This document shows positions 8,292-18,095 of a DNA stretch of 64,000 nt, in pieces; within the stretch, counting starts at the first letter, position 1; each line of letters begins with the position of its first letter. Source of the stretch: Ameyamaea chiangmaiensis (GTDB lineage: Bacteria; Pseudomonadota; Alphaproteobacteria; Acetobacterales; Acetobacteraceae); the NCBI RefSeq assembly GCF_025995235.1, contig NZ_BAPT01000040.1, forward strand, positions 62,001 through 126,000, in the 5' to 3' direction. The notes under the pieces were generated by a model. It searched no databases and was not told the origin of the DNA. It saw only the letters and a list, made by a program, of their open reading frames with translations. The position numbers and the translations under genes are program-made.

Positions 8292-10985
8292 ATGAAATCA
8301 GTAGGCCACGATTCCCTTGAGGTCGGCCGGACGATCGACGTCGACGGGAAGACCTATCATTACTTTTCCCTTCCGGAAGCCGCGCGGCAGATCGGCGATA
8401 TTTCCCGCCTGCCGGTCAGCCTGAAGGTGCTGCTGGAGAACGTCCTGCGGTTCGAGGACGCGCGGTCCTACAGTGTGGAAGACGCACGCGCGATTGCGGG
8501 CTGGCTGGAAAAAGGCAGCAGCACCAAGGAAGTTCCGTTTAAGCCCGCGCGTATCCTGATGCAGGATTTCACGGGCGTTCCTGCGGTGGTCGACCTGGCC
8601 GCCATGCGCGACGGCATCCTCAAGCTCAACGGCGATCCGCAGAAGGTCAACCCGCTGGTGCCGGTCAATCTGGTCATCGATCACTCGGTCATGGTCGATG
8701 TGGCGGGTACGCCCGACGCCCTTCAGAAGAACGTGACGATCGAGTTCGAGCGTAATGGCGAGCGTTACGCGTTCCTGCGCTGGGGTCAGGAAGCGTTCGA
8801 GAATTTCTCCGTGGTGCCGCCGGGTGCGGGCATCTGCCATCAGGTCAATCTCGAATACATCGCGCAGGCCGTGTGGACGGCCACGGTGGACGGCAAGGAA
8901 TATGCCTACCCCGACACGCTGTATGGCACCGACAGCCACACGACCATGGTCAATGGCATGGGCGTTCTGGGCTGGGGCGTGGGGGGTATCGAGGCCGAGG
9001 CCGCGATGCTCGGCCAGCCGATCGCCATGCTGATCCCCGACGTGATCGGCTTCCGCCTGACCGGCAAGCTGCCGGAAGGGGCGACGGCGACCGATCTGGT
9101 CCTGACGGTCACGCAGATGCTGCGTAAGAAGGGCGTCGTCGGCAAGTTCGTCGAGTTCTTCGGCCCGGCACTCGACCATCTGCCCGTGGCCGATCGCTCC
9201 ACGATCGCGAACATGGCGCCCGAATATGGCGCGACCTGCGGCTTCTTCCCGGTCGATGCGCTGACCCTGCAGTACCTGCGCCAGACCGGTCGTGACGAGC
9301 ACCGGATCAGGCTCGTGGAGCACTATCTCCGGGCTCAGGGCATGTTCCGCACGTCCGACACGGCTGAGCCCGTGTTCACCGACACGCTCGAACTCGACCT
9401 GTCCACGGTCGTGCCGTCGCTGGCCGGCCCCAAGCGCCCGCAGGATCGGGTAACATTGAAGGATGCGACGTCGGCGTTCGAGACGGAACTGACCGGCGGT
9501 CTCGGCGTGCCAGCCAGTGATGCCCACACGAAGGCGCCGGTCGCGGGCACGAACTACGAGATCGGCCATGGCGACGTGGTGATCGCGGCGATCACGTCGT
9601 GCACCAACACGTCCAACCCGGCGGTGCTGATTGCCGCGGGTCTGGTGGCGCGCAAGGCGCGTGCGCTGGGTCTGGCGCCAAAGCCGTGGGTGAAGACGTC
9701 GCTGGCACCGGGTTCGCAGGTGGTGACGGACTATCTCGACCGGTCGGGACTGACGACCGATCTGGACGCGATGGGGTTCAACACGGTCGGTTACGGCTGC
9801 ACGACCTGCATCGGTAACTCCGGCCCGCTGGCGGACAACATCGTCGACGCGATCGAGAACAACAAGCTGGTCGCGGTCTCGGTCCTGTCGGGAAACCGTA
9901 ATTTCGAAGGCCGCATTTCGCCCAACGTGCGGGCCAATTACCTCGCGAGTCCGCCGCTGGTGGTCGCCTATTCGCTGTTGGGCACGATGCGCGAGGACAT
10001 CACGACCGTGCCGCTTGGCACCGCCAAGGACGGCAAGCCGGTCTATCTGAAGGATATCTGGCCGTCGAACAGGGAGATCGCCGATCTGATCGCCTCGTCC
10101 ATCACGCGCGAGGAGTTCATCGAGCGGTATTCCAAGGTGTCGCTCGGCACGAAGGAATGGCAGGCGCTGAAGGTCGCGACCGGATCGGAAACCTACGCGT
10201 GGGACGCATCGTCGACCTACGTCCAGAACCCGCCCTACTTTCAGGACATCACGCCCGAGCCGGTGTCGAAGGGCGATATCGTCGGCGCACGCGTGCTGGC
10301 GCTTCTGGGCGATAACATCACGACCGACCACATCTCCCCGGCTGGTGCGATCAAGAAGACATCTCCGGCGGGCCTGTATCTGTCGCAACACGGTGTCGAG
10401 CCGAAGGATTTCAACTCCTACGGCTCGCGTCGCGGTAATGACCGGATCATGGTGCGCGGCACCTTCGCCAACATCCGCATCAAGAACGAGATGCTGCCCG
10501 GCACCGAAGGGGGGCTGTCCAGGCACTATCCCGACGGTGAGGAGGGGTCGATCTACGACGTGGCCATGCGCTACCGCGATGAGGGCACGCCGCTCGTCGT
10601 GTTCGGTGGCAAGGAATACGGCATGGGCTCGTCGCGCGACTGGGCGGCGAAGGGCACGCTTCTGTTGGGAATCCGTGCGGTGATCGCCGAAAGCTTCGAG
10701 CGCATTCATCGCTCCAACCTGGTGGGCATGGGCGTTCTGCCGCTGCTGTTCCAGGAAGGCACGACACGCAAGACGCTGGGCCTTACGGGTGACGAGACGA
10801 TCGACATCCGGGGTCTGGACACGATCACGCCGCGCATGACGCTGGACATGGTCATCACGCGTGCCGATGGCTCCAGGCAGACGGTTCCGCTGCTGTGCCG
10901 GGTCGATACTCTGGACGAGGTCGAATATTACCGGCATGGTGGCATCCTGCAGTATGTTTTGCGCGGGATGACCAACGCTGCCTGA
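8292..10985 (+). CDS. acnA: Aconitate hydratase AcnA
   Basis: Interconverts citrate and isocitrate in the TCA cycle in the cytosol. The 897 residues match the AcnA/IRP-type aconitases rather than AcnB. The [4Fe-4S] ligands are visible in AITSCTNTSNP and in GYGCTTCIGNSG. Other family blocks are YGTDSHTTMVNGMGVLGWGVGG, and GDNITTDHISPAGAI with GKEYGMGSSRDWAAKG in the swivelling domain. ATG 8292 follows AGGACAG; upstream in-frame ATG codons add unconserved residues. A strong terminator follows the stop. Adjacency to ccmAB is familiar in acetic acid bacteria, though that is recollection and not shown here. Confidence 0.98.
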   Translation: MKSVGHDSLEVGRTIDVDGKTYHYFSLPEAARQIGDISRLPVSLKVLLENVLRFEDARSYSVEDARAIAGWLEKGSSTKEVPFKPARILMQDFTGVPAVVDLAAMRDGILKLNGDPQKVNPLVPVNLVIDHSVMVDVAGTPDALQKNVTIEFERNGERYAFLRWGQEAFENFSVVPPGAGICHQVNLEYIAQAVWTATVDGKEYAYPDTLYGTDSHTTMVNGMGVLGWGVGGIEAEAAMLGQPIAMLIPDVIGFRLTGKLPEGATATDLVLTVTQMLRKKGVVGKFVEFFGPALDHLPVADRSTIANMAPEYGATCGFFPVDALTLQYLRQTGRDEHRIRLVEHYLRAQGMFRTSDTAEPVFTDTLELDLSTVVPSLAGPKRPQDRVTLKDATSAFETELTGGLGVPASDAHTKAPVAGTNYEIGHGDVVIAAITSCTNTSNPAVLIAAGLVARKARALGLAPKPWVKTSLAPGSQVVTDYLDRSGLTTDLDAMGFNTVGYGCTTCIGNSGPLADNIVDAIENNKLVAVSVLSGNRNFEGRISPNVRANYLASPPLVVAYSLLGTMREDITTVPLGTAKDGKPVYLKDIWPSNREIADLIASSITREEFIERYSKVSLGTKEWQALKVATGSETYAWDASSTYVQNPPYFQDITPEPVSKGDIVGARVLALLGDNITTDHISPAGAIKKTSPAGLYLSQHGVEPKDFNSYGSRRGNDRIMVRGTFANIRIKNEMLPGTEGGLSRHYPDGEEGSIYDVAMRYRDEGTPLVVFGGKEYGMGSSRDWAAKGTLLLGIRAVIAESFERIHRSNLVGMGVLPLLFQEGTTRKTLGLTGDETIDIRGLDTITPRMTLDMVITRADGSRQTVPLLCRVDTLDEVEYYRHGGILQYVLRGMTNAA

Positions 10986-11013
10986 GCCTTTTCCGTTTTC
11001 GAACGAGACCGAC

Positions 11014-11048
11014 GCCGGCCCGACGCAAGTCGGGCCGGCTCTTTTTTC
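11014..11048 (+). terminator. Intrinsic terminator between acnA and the amino-acid ABC transporter
   Basis: An 11-bp perfect stem GCCGGCCCGAC / GTCGGGCCGGC with loop GCAA, followed by a C and six T. It ends only about 8 bases before the GTG of the next gene, so it may double as an attenuator for the transporter. Confidence 0.92.
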
Positions 11049-11055
11049 TTCCGTC

Positions 11056-11798
<743 letters not shown>

Positions 11799-11802
<4 letters not shown>

Positions 11803-13322
11803 TCATGCGGAGTGCGGTGCGTTGTCTCGTTCTGCTCGCCCTCGTTATGGGGGCGTTTCACGGTCCGGCCGCCCGCGCGGAGGGAGCGCCATTGCGATGG
11901 GCGTCCGACGCCCAGGCCAACGTGCCGTTCGTCTTCCACGATCCGGCACACCAGAATGAACTGACGGGTTTCGAATACGAAATCGCGCAGGCGCTTGGGC
12001 GTCGCCTCGGCCGCCCGATGACGTTCGTGCAGAACGACTGGGACGGCCTGATACCCGGCCTGCGCCGTGGTCTCTACACGATGGTGATCGACGGGATCGA
12101 GATGACGCCCGAGCATCGCGATGCGGTGCTGTTCACCCGCCCGTACTACGTGACGGCCGAGCGGATTACCCTGCGCAAGGATCAGGAGGGTCTGGAGACG
12201 CTGGCCGAACTGCGTGGCCATGCGGTCGGGACGTTGAAGGACACGCTGGCCGAGCGCATGCTGCGGCACGACCCGACGGTCCGGCTCAGTTCCTACGATG
12301 AAGAGACCGACGCGTTTACCGACCTGCGCAACGGCCGTCTGGACGCTGTTCTGCTCGATGGCCCGATCGCGCAGTATTATGGCACGCCACATCCCGATCT
12401 GAAGGTCGTGGGCGCGCCGATCGGCCGGATCGAATACGGGATCGCCTTTGCACAGGGACAGGAGGCCGCACGGGACGAGGTCGACCAAGCCCTCGCGGCG
12501 ATGATCGCCGACGGTGAGTTGCACCGTATTCTGGCACGATGGGATCTGTGGACGTCTCAGATGGCGGACTACACCGGCGATCACGGCCGGATCGAACAGC
12601 CGCCCGTAGCCTGGACCCACTACGTCGACGCGATTCACCCGGCTCGCGGCTGGCGCGACTATGCCGACCGTTACATCAGCTTCCTTCCGCTGATCGCACA
12701 TGGCGCGGTTCTGACGCTGGCGGTGTCGGCCTGTGCCATGGTTCTGGCGGTCGCTCTGGGCCTCTCGCTGGCGCTGGTGCGGCGCTATGGTCCTCCAGTC
12801 GTCGGCGGACTGGCGACGCTGTATATCGAAATCGTGCGCGGCACTCCGTTGCTGATCCAGGTGCTGTTCATTTTCTACGCCTTGCCGGGCGTGGGCATCG
12901 AGCTGTCGCCTTTTCTGGCAGGCGTTCTCTCGCTGGGCCTGAACTACGCCGCGTATGAGGCGGAGAATTATCGCGCCGGCCTGCAGTCGGTCCCGAAGGG
13001 CCAGCTTGAAGCGGCACTTGCCCTGAACATGACCCAACGCCAAGCCCTGGTGCATGTCGTGATCCCGCAGGCCTTTCGGGTCGTGGTGCCCGTCATGACG
13101 AACGACTTCATCTCGCTGTTGAAGGACTCGTCACTGGTCAGCGTCATCACGCTGACCGAACTGAGCCAGACCTATGTGAGGCTGTCGACGACCTACTACG
13201 ATTATCTCGGCACGGGGCTGATGATCGGCGCGGCCTATCTAGTGCTCGGTCTGCCGTTCGTTCGGCTTGCGCGGCTCGCGGAGCGGAAACTAGGGTCCGG
13301 CACTCACTCCGCACATCGATAA
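11799..13322 (+). CDS. Fused amino acid ABC transporter substrate-binding protein and permease
   Basis: A single 507-residue chain carries both halves of a polar amino acid importer. Residues 1-27 form a signal peptide or first membrane anchor. Residues ~30-250 are a type II periplasmic binding protein (ELTGFEYEIAQALGRRLGRP, then DWDGLIPGLRRGLYTMVIDGI). After a linker, residues ~285-500 are a HisM/GlnP-type permease with the coupling motif region EAALALNMTQRQALVHVVIPQAFRVVVP and the family blocks EIVRGTPLLIQVLF and ALNMTQ. Such fusions are known in GlnP-like systems, mainly of Firmicutes, and are less common in alphaproteobacteria. It overlaps the ATPase gene. The substrate is unknown. Confidence 0.92.
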
Positions 13323-13410
13323 GTGAGCGATTTCAGGGCCTCCCGCGCCGGTGTCGGTGCGAGTCCGGCATGACTCGCGCGGGCATTCATGCATAATATG
13401 ATGGAAATGA

Positions 13411-13423
13411 GACGAGTCTCGTC
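13411..13423. promoter_or_regulatory. Palindrome GACGAG-T-CTCGTC before the LysR gene
   Basis: A 13-base dyad with 6-bp arms lies between a TAATAT-like -10 sequence (around 13394) and the ATG at 13443. Position and symmetry suit an autoregulatory operator. No second copy was noticed, so the call is weak. Confidence 0.35.
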
Positions 13424-13442
13424 AGCTCAGGACTGAATAACG

Positions 13443-14342
13443 ATGGACTTACTGTCGGCGCTTCACAGCTTCGTTCGCGTGGCGGCGACCGGTTCCTTTT
13501 CCGCCGTCTCGCGCGAGACGGGCGCCAGCCAGCCGACGATCTCGCGGCACATTGCGCTGCTGGAACAGCATTACGGCACGACCCTGTTCGCGCGCACGAC
13601 CCGCAGTCTGATGATGACCGAGGACGGGCGCAGCCTCCTGCCGCATGCCTATGAGGTTATCGAGATCCTGGAGACCGTGGAGACGGAACTGGGCCGTCGT
13701 CGGGCGTCCGTGTCCGGTCTGGTGCGCATCGGGGTCACGACCGCCTTCGGTCTGTATGTCGCCAGTCGGCTGGGCGAGTTGCTGGAGCGCCATCCCGACC
13801 TGTCGATCGAGCTTGTCGTGCGTGACGGCTTTGGCGATCTGGTGGAGGATGGCCTGGATCTGGCCGTGCGAATCGGCGAGATCGCGGAAGGGTCCTTGAT
13901 CGTCCGGCGTTTGGGGTCGATCCAGCGCAAGGTGATCGCCAGCCGGGCTTATATCGCGCGGCGCGGCCGGCCGGAGCACCCCCGCGATCTGGTCACCCAT
14001 CCCTGCATTGCCCATACCTACAGCGGGTTGCGCTTCGACCTTCTGTTGGAACGCGACGGCGAGCAGAGTGCCATCACAGCCAGCGGGCCGTTTCGCGCCA
14101 ACAATACCGAGGCCGTACTAACCGCGGTGCGGGCCGGGGCAGGCATCGGCGTGCTTCCGTCCTTCCAGGTGCAGGATGGCCTCGATTCGGGCGAGTTCGT
14201 CGAGCTGTTCAATGACTGGTCGATGCCGCTGCTGCCGTTCTATGCCGTCCACACCGGCCCGCGTACGTTGCCGTTGCGTACGCGCGCAGTGCTCGATTTC
14301 CTCGTGGAGATTTCGTCGGTCCTGCGTCATCACGCCGACTGA
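13443..14342 (+). CDS. LysR-family transcriptional regulator
   Basis: 299 residues. The N-terminal winged helix is standard: LHSFVRVAATGSFSAVSRE, then GASQPTISRHIALLEQHYG with the recognition helix, then LFARTTRSLMMTEDGR. The remaining ~210 residues form the two-lobed effector domain of the CrgA/AaeR-like subgroup (VRIGVTTAFGLYVASRLGELL). It stands alone between the upstream transporter operon and the convergent unknown operon, so its targets cannot be inferred from position with confidence. Its stop codon sits inside a long hairpin shared with the convergent gene. Confidence 0.93.
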   Translation: MDLLSALHSFVRVAATGSFSAVSRETGASQPTISRHIALLEQHYGTTLFARTTRSLMMTEDGRSLLPHAYEVIEILETVETELGRRRASVSGLVRIGVTTAFGLYVASRLGELLERHPDLSIELVVRDGFGDLVEDGLDLAVRIGEIAEGSLIVRRLGSIQRKVIASRAYIARRGRPEHPRDLVTHPCIAHTYSGLRFDLLLERDGEQSAITASGPFRANNTEAVLTAVRAGAGIGVLPSFQVQDGLDSGEFVELFNDWSMPLLPFYAVHTGPRTLPLRTRAVLDFLVEISSVLRHHAD

Positions 14343-14385
14343 GGTCGTTCGGGGGCCGAAGAGAGCGGCCCCCGAACGACCTCAG
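14339..14385. terminator. 20-bp perfect stem containing both stop codons of convergent genes
   Basis: CTGAGGTCGTTCGGGGGCCG pairs perfectly with its complement 7 bases later. The left arm carries the TGA of the LysR gene and the right arm the TGA (as TCA) of the opposite gene. The loop is AAGAGAG. No T tract follows on either strand, so it is a probable bidirectional terminator or RNA-stabilising 3' end of unusual type. Confidence 0.65.
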
Positions 14386-15377
14386 GGCGCCGACGGGTCG
14401 CGCGCGGCAGCAGCGGGAATGGCGTCGGCCTTGATCTTGCCGTCGTAGCCGTCTTTCAGGATTTTTACCCAGCCCGTCATCCACGTGTTCAGACGATTGA
14501 CGAGGTCGGCGCTGGCGGGAACGCTTTTCAGCGCCTCCTTCAGATAGGCTTCGGGCGGGTTCGGCAGCGTGATCGTCCCGGGCCGGGCGGGGCTGAGCAG
14601 GATCGTCACGTTTTCCAGATTCACACCACCGTCGGCCGCCGCATCGGCGCGGTTCCACGTGCCCATCAGCATGAGGGGGGGCACCTGAAAGCCGAGCACA
14701 TGCAGCCGTTCGAACGCCGCGTTGACGTCTGGATTCATCGTCATCGGCTTCTGGTCGAGCATCGCGTAGTTCGTCGTCCAGCACTCCATGCCGCGCGGAC
14801 CGGCCGGTACCACCCGGGACATATAGTTGCGATCGTCGTGACAGCCGTTTTCGAGGTCCGACACCGTGCTGGGCGGCATCGACGACGTGCTGCCATGCGC
14901 CACCACGACGCCGGTGACAACGCCGCGATCCGTGCGCACCAGCACATTGGTCAAAAGTTCGCGGTGCGGCCCTGCCTGGGTCGACAGAACCGGGTGCCAC
15001 GTGCCCGCCGGCAGGGGCAGGATACGCCCGGCGAACGGAATCGCTGCGTGCAGGTCGGCCGTGATCGGCGGGGTCGCCACCTGTTCGGTGTTGGCGGGAT
15101 CAGACGCGGCCGACGAGTCGGCGGCAGGCGGTGGAACGGCGGCGCTGCCTCCACCGCCACTGGCGGCGCCGTTGTCCGATGGCGCCGGGGCCGCGGTTGG
15201 TGCCGTGTCGCGCCCGAGCCAGTGATTGACGCGCGATACGATCGGGTCGAGTACGGGAACGGCGCGCAGCAGGTAGGGCGCGGGGTAGATCAGCGCCAGA
15301 GCGGCAAAAAAGACGGTGAGATAGAGACACAGACGCCAAAGCGGCGCCCGGACCCACAAACGGGAAAAAGCTGACAT
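14382..15377 (-). CDS. Unknown membrane-anchored protein, third gene of the AAA+ operon
   Basis: Not recognised. 331 residues: a basic start, one hydrophobic segment at about 14-38, a low-complexity linker rich in Ala, Pro, Gly and Ser at about 59-100, then a globular domain of ~230 residues. That domain has two cysteines (C179, C199) that could form a disulfide if it faces the periplasm. The topology suggests an N-terminal anchor with an exported domain. It lies 24 bases after the AAA+ ATPase gene and is surely cotranscribed. Motifs such as AGRILPLPAGTWHPV and GMECWTTNYAML may help a search. No function is proposed beyond partnership with the ATPase. Confidence 0.7.
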   Translation of the reverse strand: MSAFSRLWVRAPLWRLCLYLTVFFAALALIYPAPYLLRAVPVLDPIVSRVNHWLGRDTAPTAAPAPSDNGAASGGGGSAAVPPPAADSSAASDPANTEQVATPPITADLHAAIPFAGRILPLPAGTWHPVLSTQAGPHRELLTNVLVRTDRGVVTGVVVAHGSTSSMPPSTVSDLENGCHDDRNYMSRVVPAGPRGMECWTTNYAMLDQKPMTMNPDVNAAFERLHVLGFQVPPLMLMGTWNRADAAADGGVNLENVTILLSPARPGTITLPNPPEAYLKEALKSVPASADLVNRLNTWMTGWVKILKDGYDGKIKADAIPAAAARDPSAP

Positions 15378-15401
15378 ATAGGGAGGCGGCCGATCCGGGG
15401 G

Positions 15402-16670
15402 TTACTGGGCGAGCCGTGCCCGCGCGGTGTCGGCTTCCGTCGACATTTCCGCACGAACGCCGCTCTCGCCCGAAATGATGCGCACCGTCTTGGCGCCGTT
15501 CTGGCGTGCAACAATCAGCGACTCGCTGATCATGTCCTCGATCGAGCGGACGAGATCACGCGCGCTTGCCGCGGCACCGATACGATTCTGACGCCGCATA
15601 ACCTCGAACAGCAGGGAGGCATCGATACCACCGGTCTCGACTTTCAGGCCATAGCTGTCGATCATGGTCTCGATCTCGAGTGCCGCGACGCGCGCGAGGT
15701 CAAGCCCCTCGAGCGAGCGGAAGACGAAAATCCGGTCGAGGCGATTGAGTACTTCGGGTGCGAACCCGGCCTGACGCAGGGCTTCGACCGACTCGGCCCG
15801 CATCTTGTCAGGCTCGGCCGCGAGACGATCGGCGATCTCGGTCAGCTCTTCGGTGGCGATGTTCGACGTCAGCATGAAGATCGCTCGCACCGTGGAGACC
15901 TGCGCGCCAGTCGACGCTTCGGTGACATGACCGTCGTTCCACGCGGTGAGAAACTTCTTGAAGACGTCGGGATGGGCTTTTTCGATCTCGTCGAGCAGCA
16001 CGACCGCGTCCGGCTTTTCCTTCAGGCCGCCGGTCAGCTTGCCATAGGTGTCGGAGCCAACATAGCCCTTCGGCGAACCGAACAGCTGCGTCGCCGCGTG
16101 CGGAGAACTCATCTGCGTCATGTCGAAGTGCAGAAGGGGCCGGTCAAGCTGACGCGCCAGTTGCTTCGCGAGGTAGGTCTTGCCGGTGCCCGGAGGGCCG
16201 GCGAGCAGGAAGATGCCGACGGGCTTGCCGCGGACATGCAGCGCCAGACGGCGGCGGAGCTGCGCGGCGATGTCCTCGCACACCTGGTCCTGGCCGATCA
16301 CGCGGGCTCGCAGGCTTGCGGCCAGCTCCTCCGCGTCAATGGTGGTTTCGCGCTGCTCGCGCGCCATCATTTCCTCAAGCGCCGTTCTGTTGGTGAGTCG
16401 GGCGAGTACGTCCATTGTCCATCTCCGTCGGCGCCGGAGTCCCTTGCGCGCCAGTTTTTCCGCGCGGGTTTCAAAAAGTAGTCCCGCCAGCGTCGCGAGC
16501 GCGCCGGCTCCGGCAAGCGGCGTGTAGGCGGGGGAACACCATGTCATGAAATGCTTGAAGCTTGCCAATGAAAGGTGAAGTGCTTCGGCTGCCTGCAGGC
16601 TCGACAGCAGCAGGAAGATCACCATCATCACCGGCATCATGCGGTTGAGGGCCGGGAGCAGGGCTTTCAT
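15402..16670 (-). CDS. Membrane-anchored AAA+ ATPase of ClpA/ClpB D2 type
   Basis: 422 residues. Two hydrophobic segments at ~12-30 and ~48-67 anchor it, followed by a basic stretch (RRRRRW) that should stay in the cytosol. The rest is one AAA+ module close to the second ATPase domain of ClpB/ClpA. Walker A is GPPGTGKT (158-165), the pore loop is GSPKGYVGSD with the aromatic Tyr203, Walker B is VVLLDEIEKAHP, sensor 1 is LTSN and the sensor 2 region is GAAASARDLVR, with a Clp C-terminal small domain. The GYVG loop suggests threading of a protein substrate. There is no N-domain, no D1 domain and no clear ClpP-docking loop. It overlaps the preceding gene by four bases. The substrate is unknown. 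Confidence 0.85.
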   Translation of the reverse strand: MKALLPALNRMMPVMMVIFLLLSSLQAAEALHLSLASFKHFMTWCSPAYTPLAGAGALATLAGLLFETRAEKLARKGLRRRRRWTMDVLARLTNRTALEEMMAREQRETTIDAEELAASLRARVIGQDQVCEDIAAQLRRRLALHVRGKPVGIFLLAGPPGTGKTYLAKQLARQLDRPLLHFDMTQMSSPHAATQLFGSPKGYVGSDTYGKLTGGLKEKPDAVVLLDEIEKAHPDVFKKFLTAWNDGHVTEASTGAQVSTVRAIFMLTSNIATEELTEIADRLAAEPDKMRAESVEALRQAGFAPEVLNRLDRIFVFRSLEGLDLARVAALEIETMIDSYGLKVETGGIDASLLFEVMRRQNRIGAAASARDLVRSIEDMISESLIVARQNGAKTVRIISGESGVRAEMSTEADTARARLAQ

Positions 16671-17272
16671 TGAGCGATCACGTCGAGCACGAGATACTCA
16701 TCCTTGTGAATGGTCGGAAGCGCCGTCGGGCCAAGCGATGTAATGGCGCCGGGTGAGATCCCGGACAGCCCCGGATCGGACACCGGCAGTATGTCGACCT
16801 CGCCGCTGATGCGGATCGGCAGCACGACCGTCGTGGGCTTGGTCGATGACAGCGCAACCTGTTGTGAAATGCCACCCGAGCGCACCGAGACGATGCCGCC
16901 GGTCCCCGCGTTATCGTAGATCGGCATCTCGACCAGCCGGTAGTCGCGGCGGGCGATTCCGGCCAGGATTTCCGCTTTCTGATCGGGTGGAAGCGCGGTC
17001 CGCGCCAAGGCCTGCGCCGCGCGATCAGGCTGGATAAGGTTGAACTGGCCCGCCGCCTGAAGCGCGTGGCCGGGGAGGGCCGGTGTCGCGGGCGCCTGTT
17101 GTGCCGCCGGTTGCGGCGCGGGCACGGCATCGTGGTGGGCGCTCAGCCCGCGCGTCAGTCCGGCGACCGCGATGACGCCGATCATGCCGTAAAACATGGC
17201 CCGACGAACAGGGGGGGCACCCTGAGGGTCAGGCCGACGATCAGGCTCGGGCGTCTCCAGCATGGTGGTCAT
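16667..17272 (-). CDS. Unknown single-pass membrane protein, first gene of the AAA+ operon
   Basis: Not recognised. 201 residues from ATG 17272; a TTG at 17299 is in frame but has no ribosome binding site. A polar tail of ~26 residues (rich in Pro, Asp and Arg) precedes one hydrophobic segment at about 27-45. An Ala/Pro/Gln-rich linker follows, then a domain of ~125 residues with GHALQAAGQFNLIQ, LVEMPIYDNAGTGG and a beta-rich C-terminus (VVLPIRISGEVDILPV). There is no cysteine in the mature domain. Its stop overlaps the AAA+ ATPase start, so the two are translationally coupled. It is divergent from rimP, across a ~200-base region. Confidence 0.7.
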   Translation of the reverse strand: MTTMLETPEPDRRPDPQGAPPVRRAMFYGMIGVIAVAGLTRGLSAHHDAVPAPQPAAQQAPATPALPGHALQAAGQFNLIQPDRAAQALARTALPPDQKAEILAGIARRDYRLVEMPIYDNAGTGGIVSVRSGGISQQVALSSTKPTTVVLPIRISGEVDILPVSDPGLSGISPGAITSLGPTALPTIHKDEYLVLDVIAQ

Positions 17273-17381
17273 CTGACCGCCGCTCGCGGAGTGTTGCAAG
17301 CGAAGAAAACTGATATTTCTGTAAACATTGTTTTCCGGGCCGCATTGCTGCCTTGCGGCGAACCGGGCACGGTAACGGCGC

Positions 17382-17410
17382 TTGCAATCAGCTGGATGAT
17401 CCCTTAGATA
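17382..17410 (+). promoter_or_regulatory. Weak candidate promoter for the rimP operon
   Basis: TTGCAA at 17382-17387 is followed after 17 bases by TAGATA. The -35 is fair and the -10 is poor. It would give a short leader ending in the hairpin at 17444-17468. Confidence 0.25.
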
Positions 17411-17443
17411 CCAGCCATTCCTTCTTGATAGCGCGGATTGGAG

Positions 17444-17468
17444 GGTGGCCCCGGAGGCCGCCTTTTTT
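17444..17468 (+). terminator. Terminator-like hairpin at the 5' end of rimP
   Basis: GGTGGCC, loop CCGGA, GGCCGCC, then six T: a 7-bp stem with one G-T pair and a full U tract. It ends only three bases before the probable TTG start of rimP, so transcription must read through it to express rimP-nusA-infB. A transcription attenuator is likely; gammaproteobacterial rimP leaders with premature terminators are known. Confidence 0.75.
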
Positions 17469-17471
17469 GTA

Positions 17472-18083
17472 TTGAACGAAGATCTTCCTCATCTCACTGG
17501 TCTAGATGCCCGAATCGCCGCCATGATTGCGCCAACGTTGGCCGACATGGGGTTCGAGCTGGTGCGTGTCTCGGTGCTCGGCCGTGAAACGCCGACAATC
17601 CAGATCATGGCCGATCGCATCGACGGCAGTCTGATCGCGATCGAGGACTGCGAACAGATCAGCCACGCGGTCGGCGCTGTGTTGGACATCGATGATCCAA
17701 TTCCCGGCGCCTGGTCGCTGGAAGTGTCGTCGGCGGGCATCGATCGGCCCTTGACGCGCGCCAAGGATTGGGTGCGCTTCGCCGGTCATCTCGCACGTGC
17801 GGAAGTGAACGTGCCAATCGATGGTCGGCGCCGGTTCGTCGGTATCGTGCTGGGCGCCGAAGACGGTTCGGCGCGGATGCGTCTGGACGATGGCAGCGAG
17901 GTCGCGCTGCCGCTGGACGATCTGCGCAAGGCGCGTCTGGTGCTGACCGACGCGCTGATCGAGGCGACGGCGGCCCCCGGTGCCGAGGGCGAGGGGAGCG
18001 ACGAGGCGGAGGTAGCGCCCCGGCGTCGCGCACCAAAGTTGAACCCGGCGCGCCCTAGGGGGCCGGGTCGCAAGACCCACTGA
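17472..18083 (+). CDS. rimP: Ribosome maturation factor RimP
   Basis: Needed for assembly of the 30S subunit. After the TTG at 17472 the protein reads NEDLPHLTGLDARIAAMIAP then LADMGFELVRVSVLG, the normal N-terminal alpha-beta domain. EDCEQISHAVGAVLD and WSLEVSSAGIDRPL are the RimP family signatures, and an SH3-like domain follows. A basic tail of ~35 residues is added at the C-terminus. A GTG at 17445 is in frame, but it lies in the left arm of the terminator-like hairpin and abuts its Shine-Dalgarno sequence. The TTG has no clear ribosome binding site either, so the start is uncertain. It is the first gene of rimP-nusA-ylxR-infB-rbfA. Confidence 0.93.
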   Translation: MNEDLPHLTGLDARIAAMIAPTLADMGFELVRVSVLGRETPTIQIMADRIDGSLIAIEDCEQISHAVGAVLDIDDPIPGAWSLEVSSAGIDRPLTRAKDWVRFAGHLARAEVNVPIDGRRRFVGIVLGAEDGSARMRLDDGSEVALPLDDLRKARLVLTDALIEATAAPGAEGEGSDEAEVAPRRRAPKLNPARPRGPGRKTH

Positions 18084-18095
18084 TCGAGATAGGTG

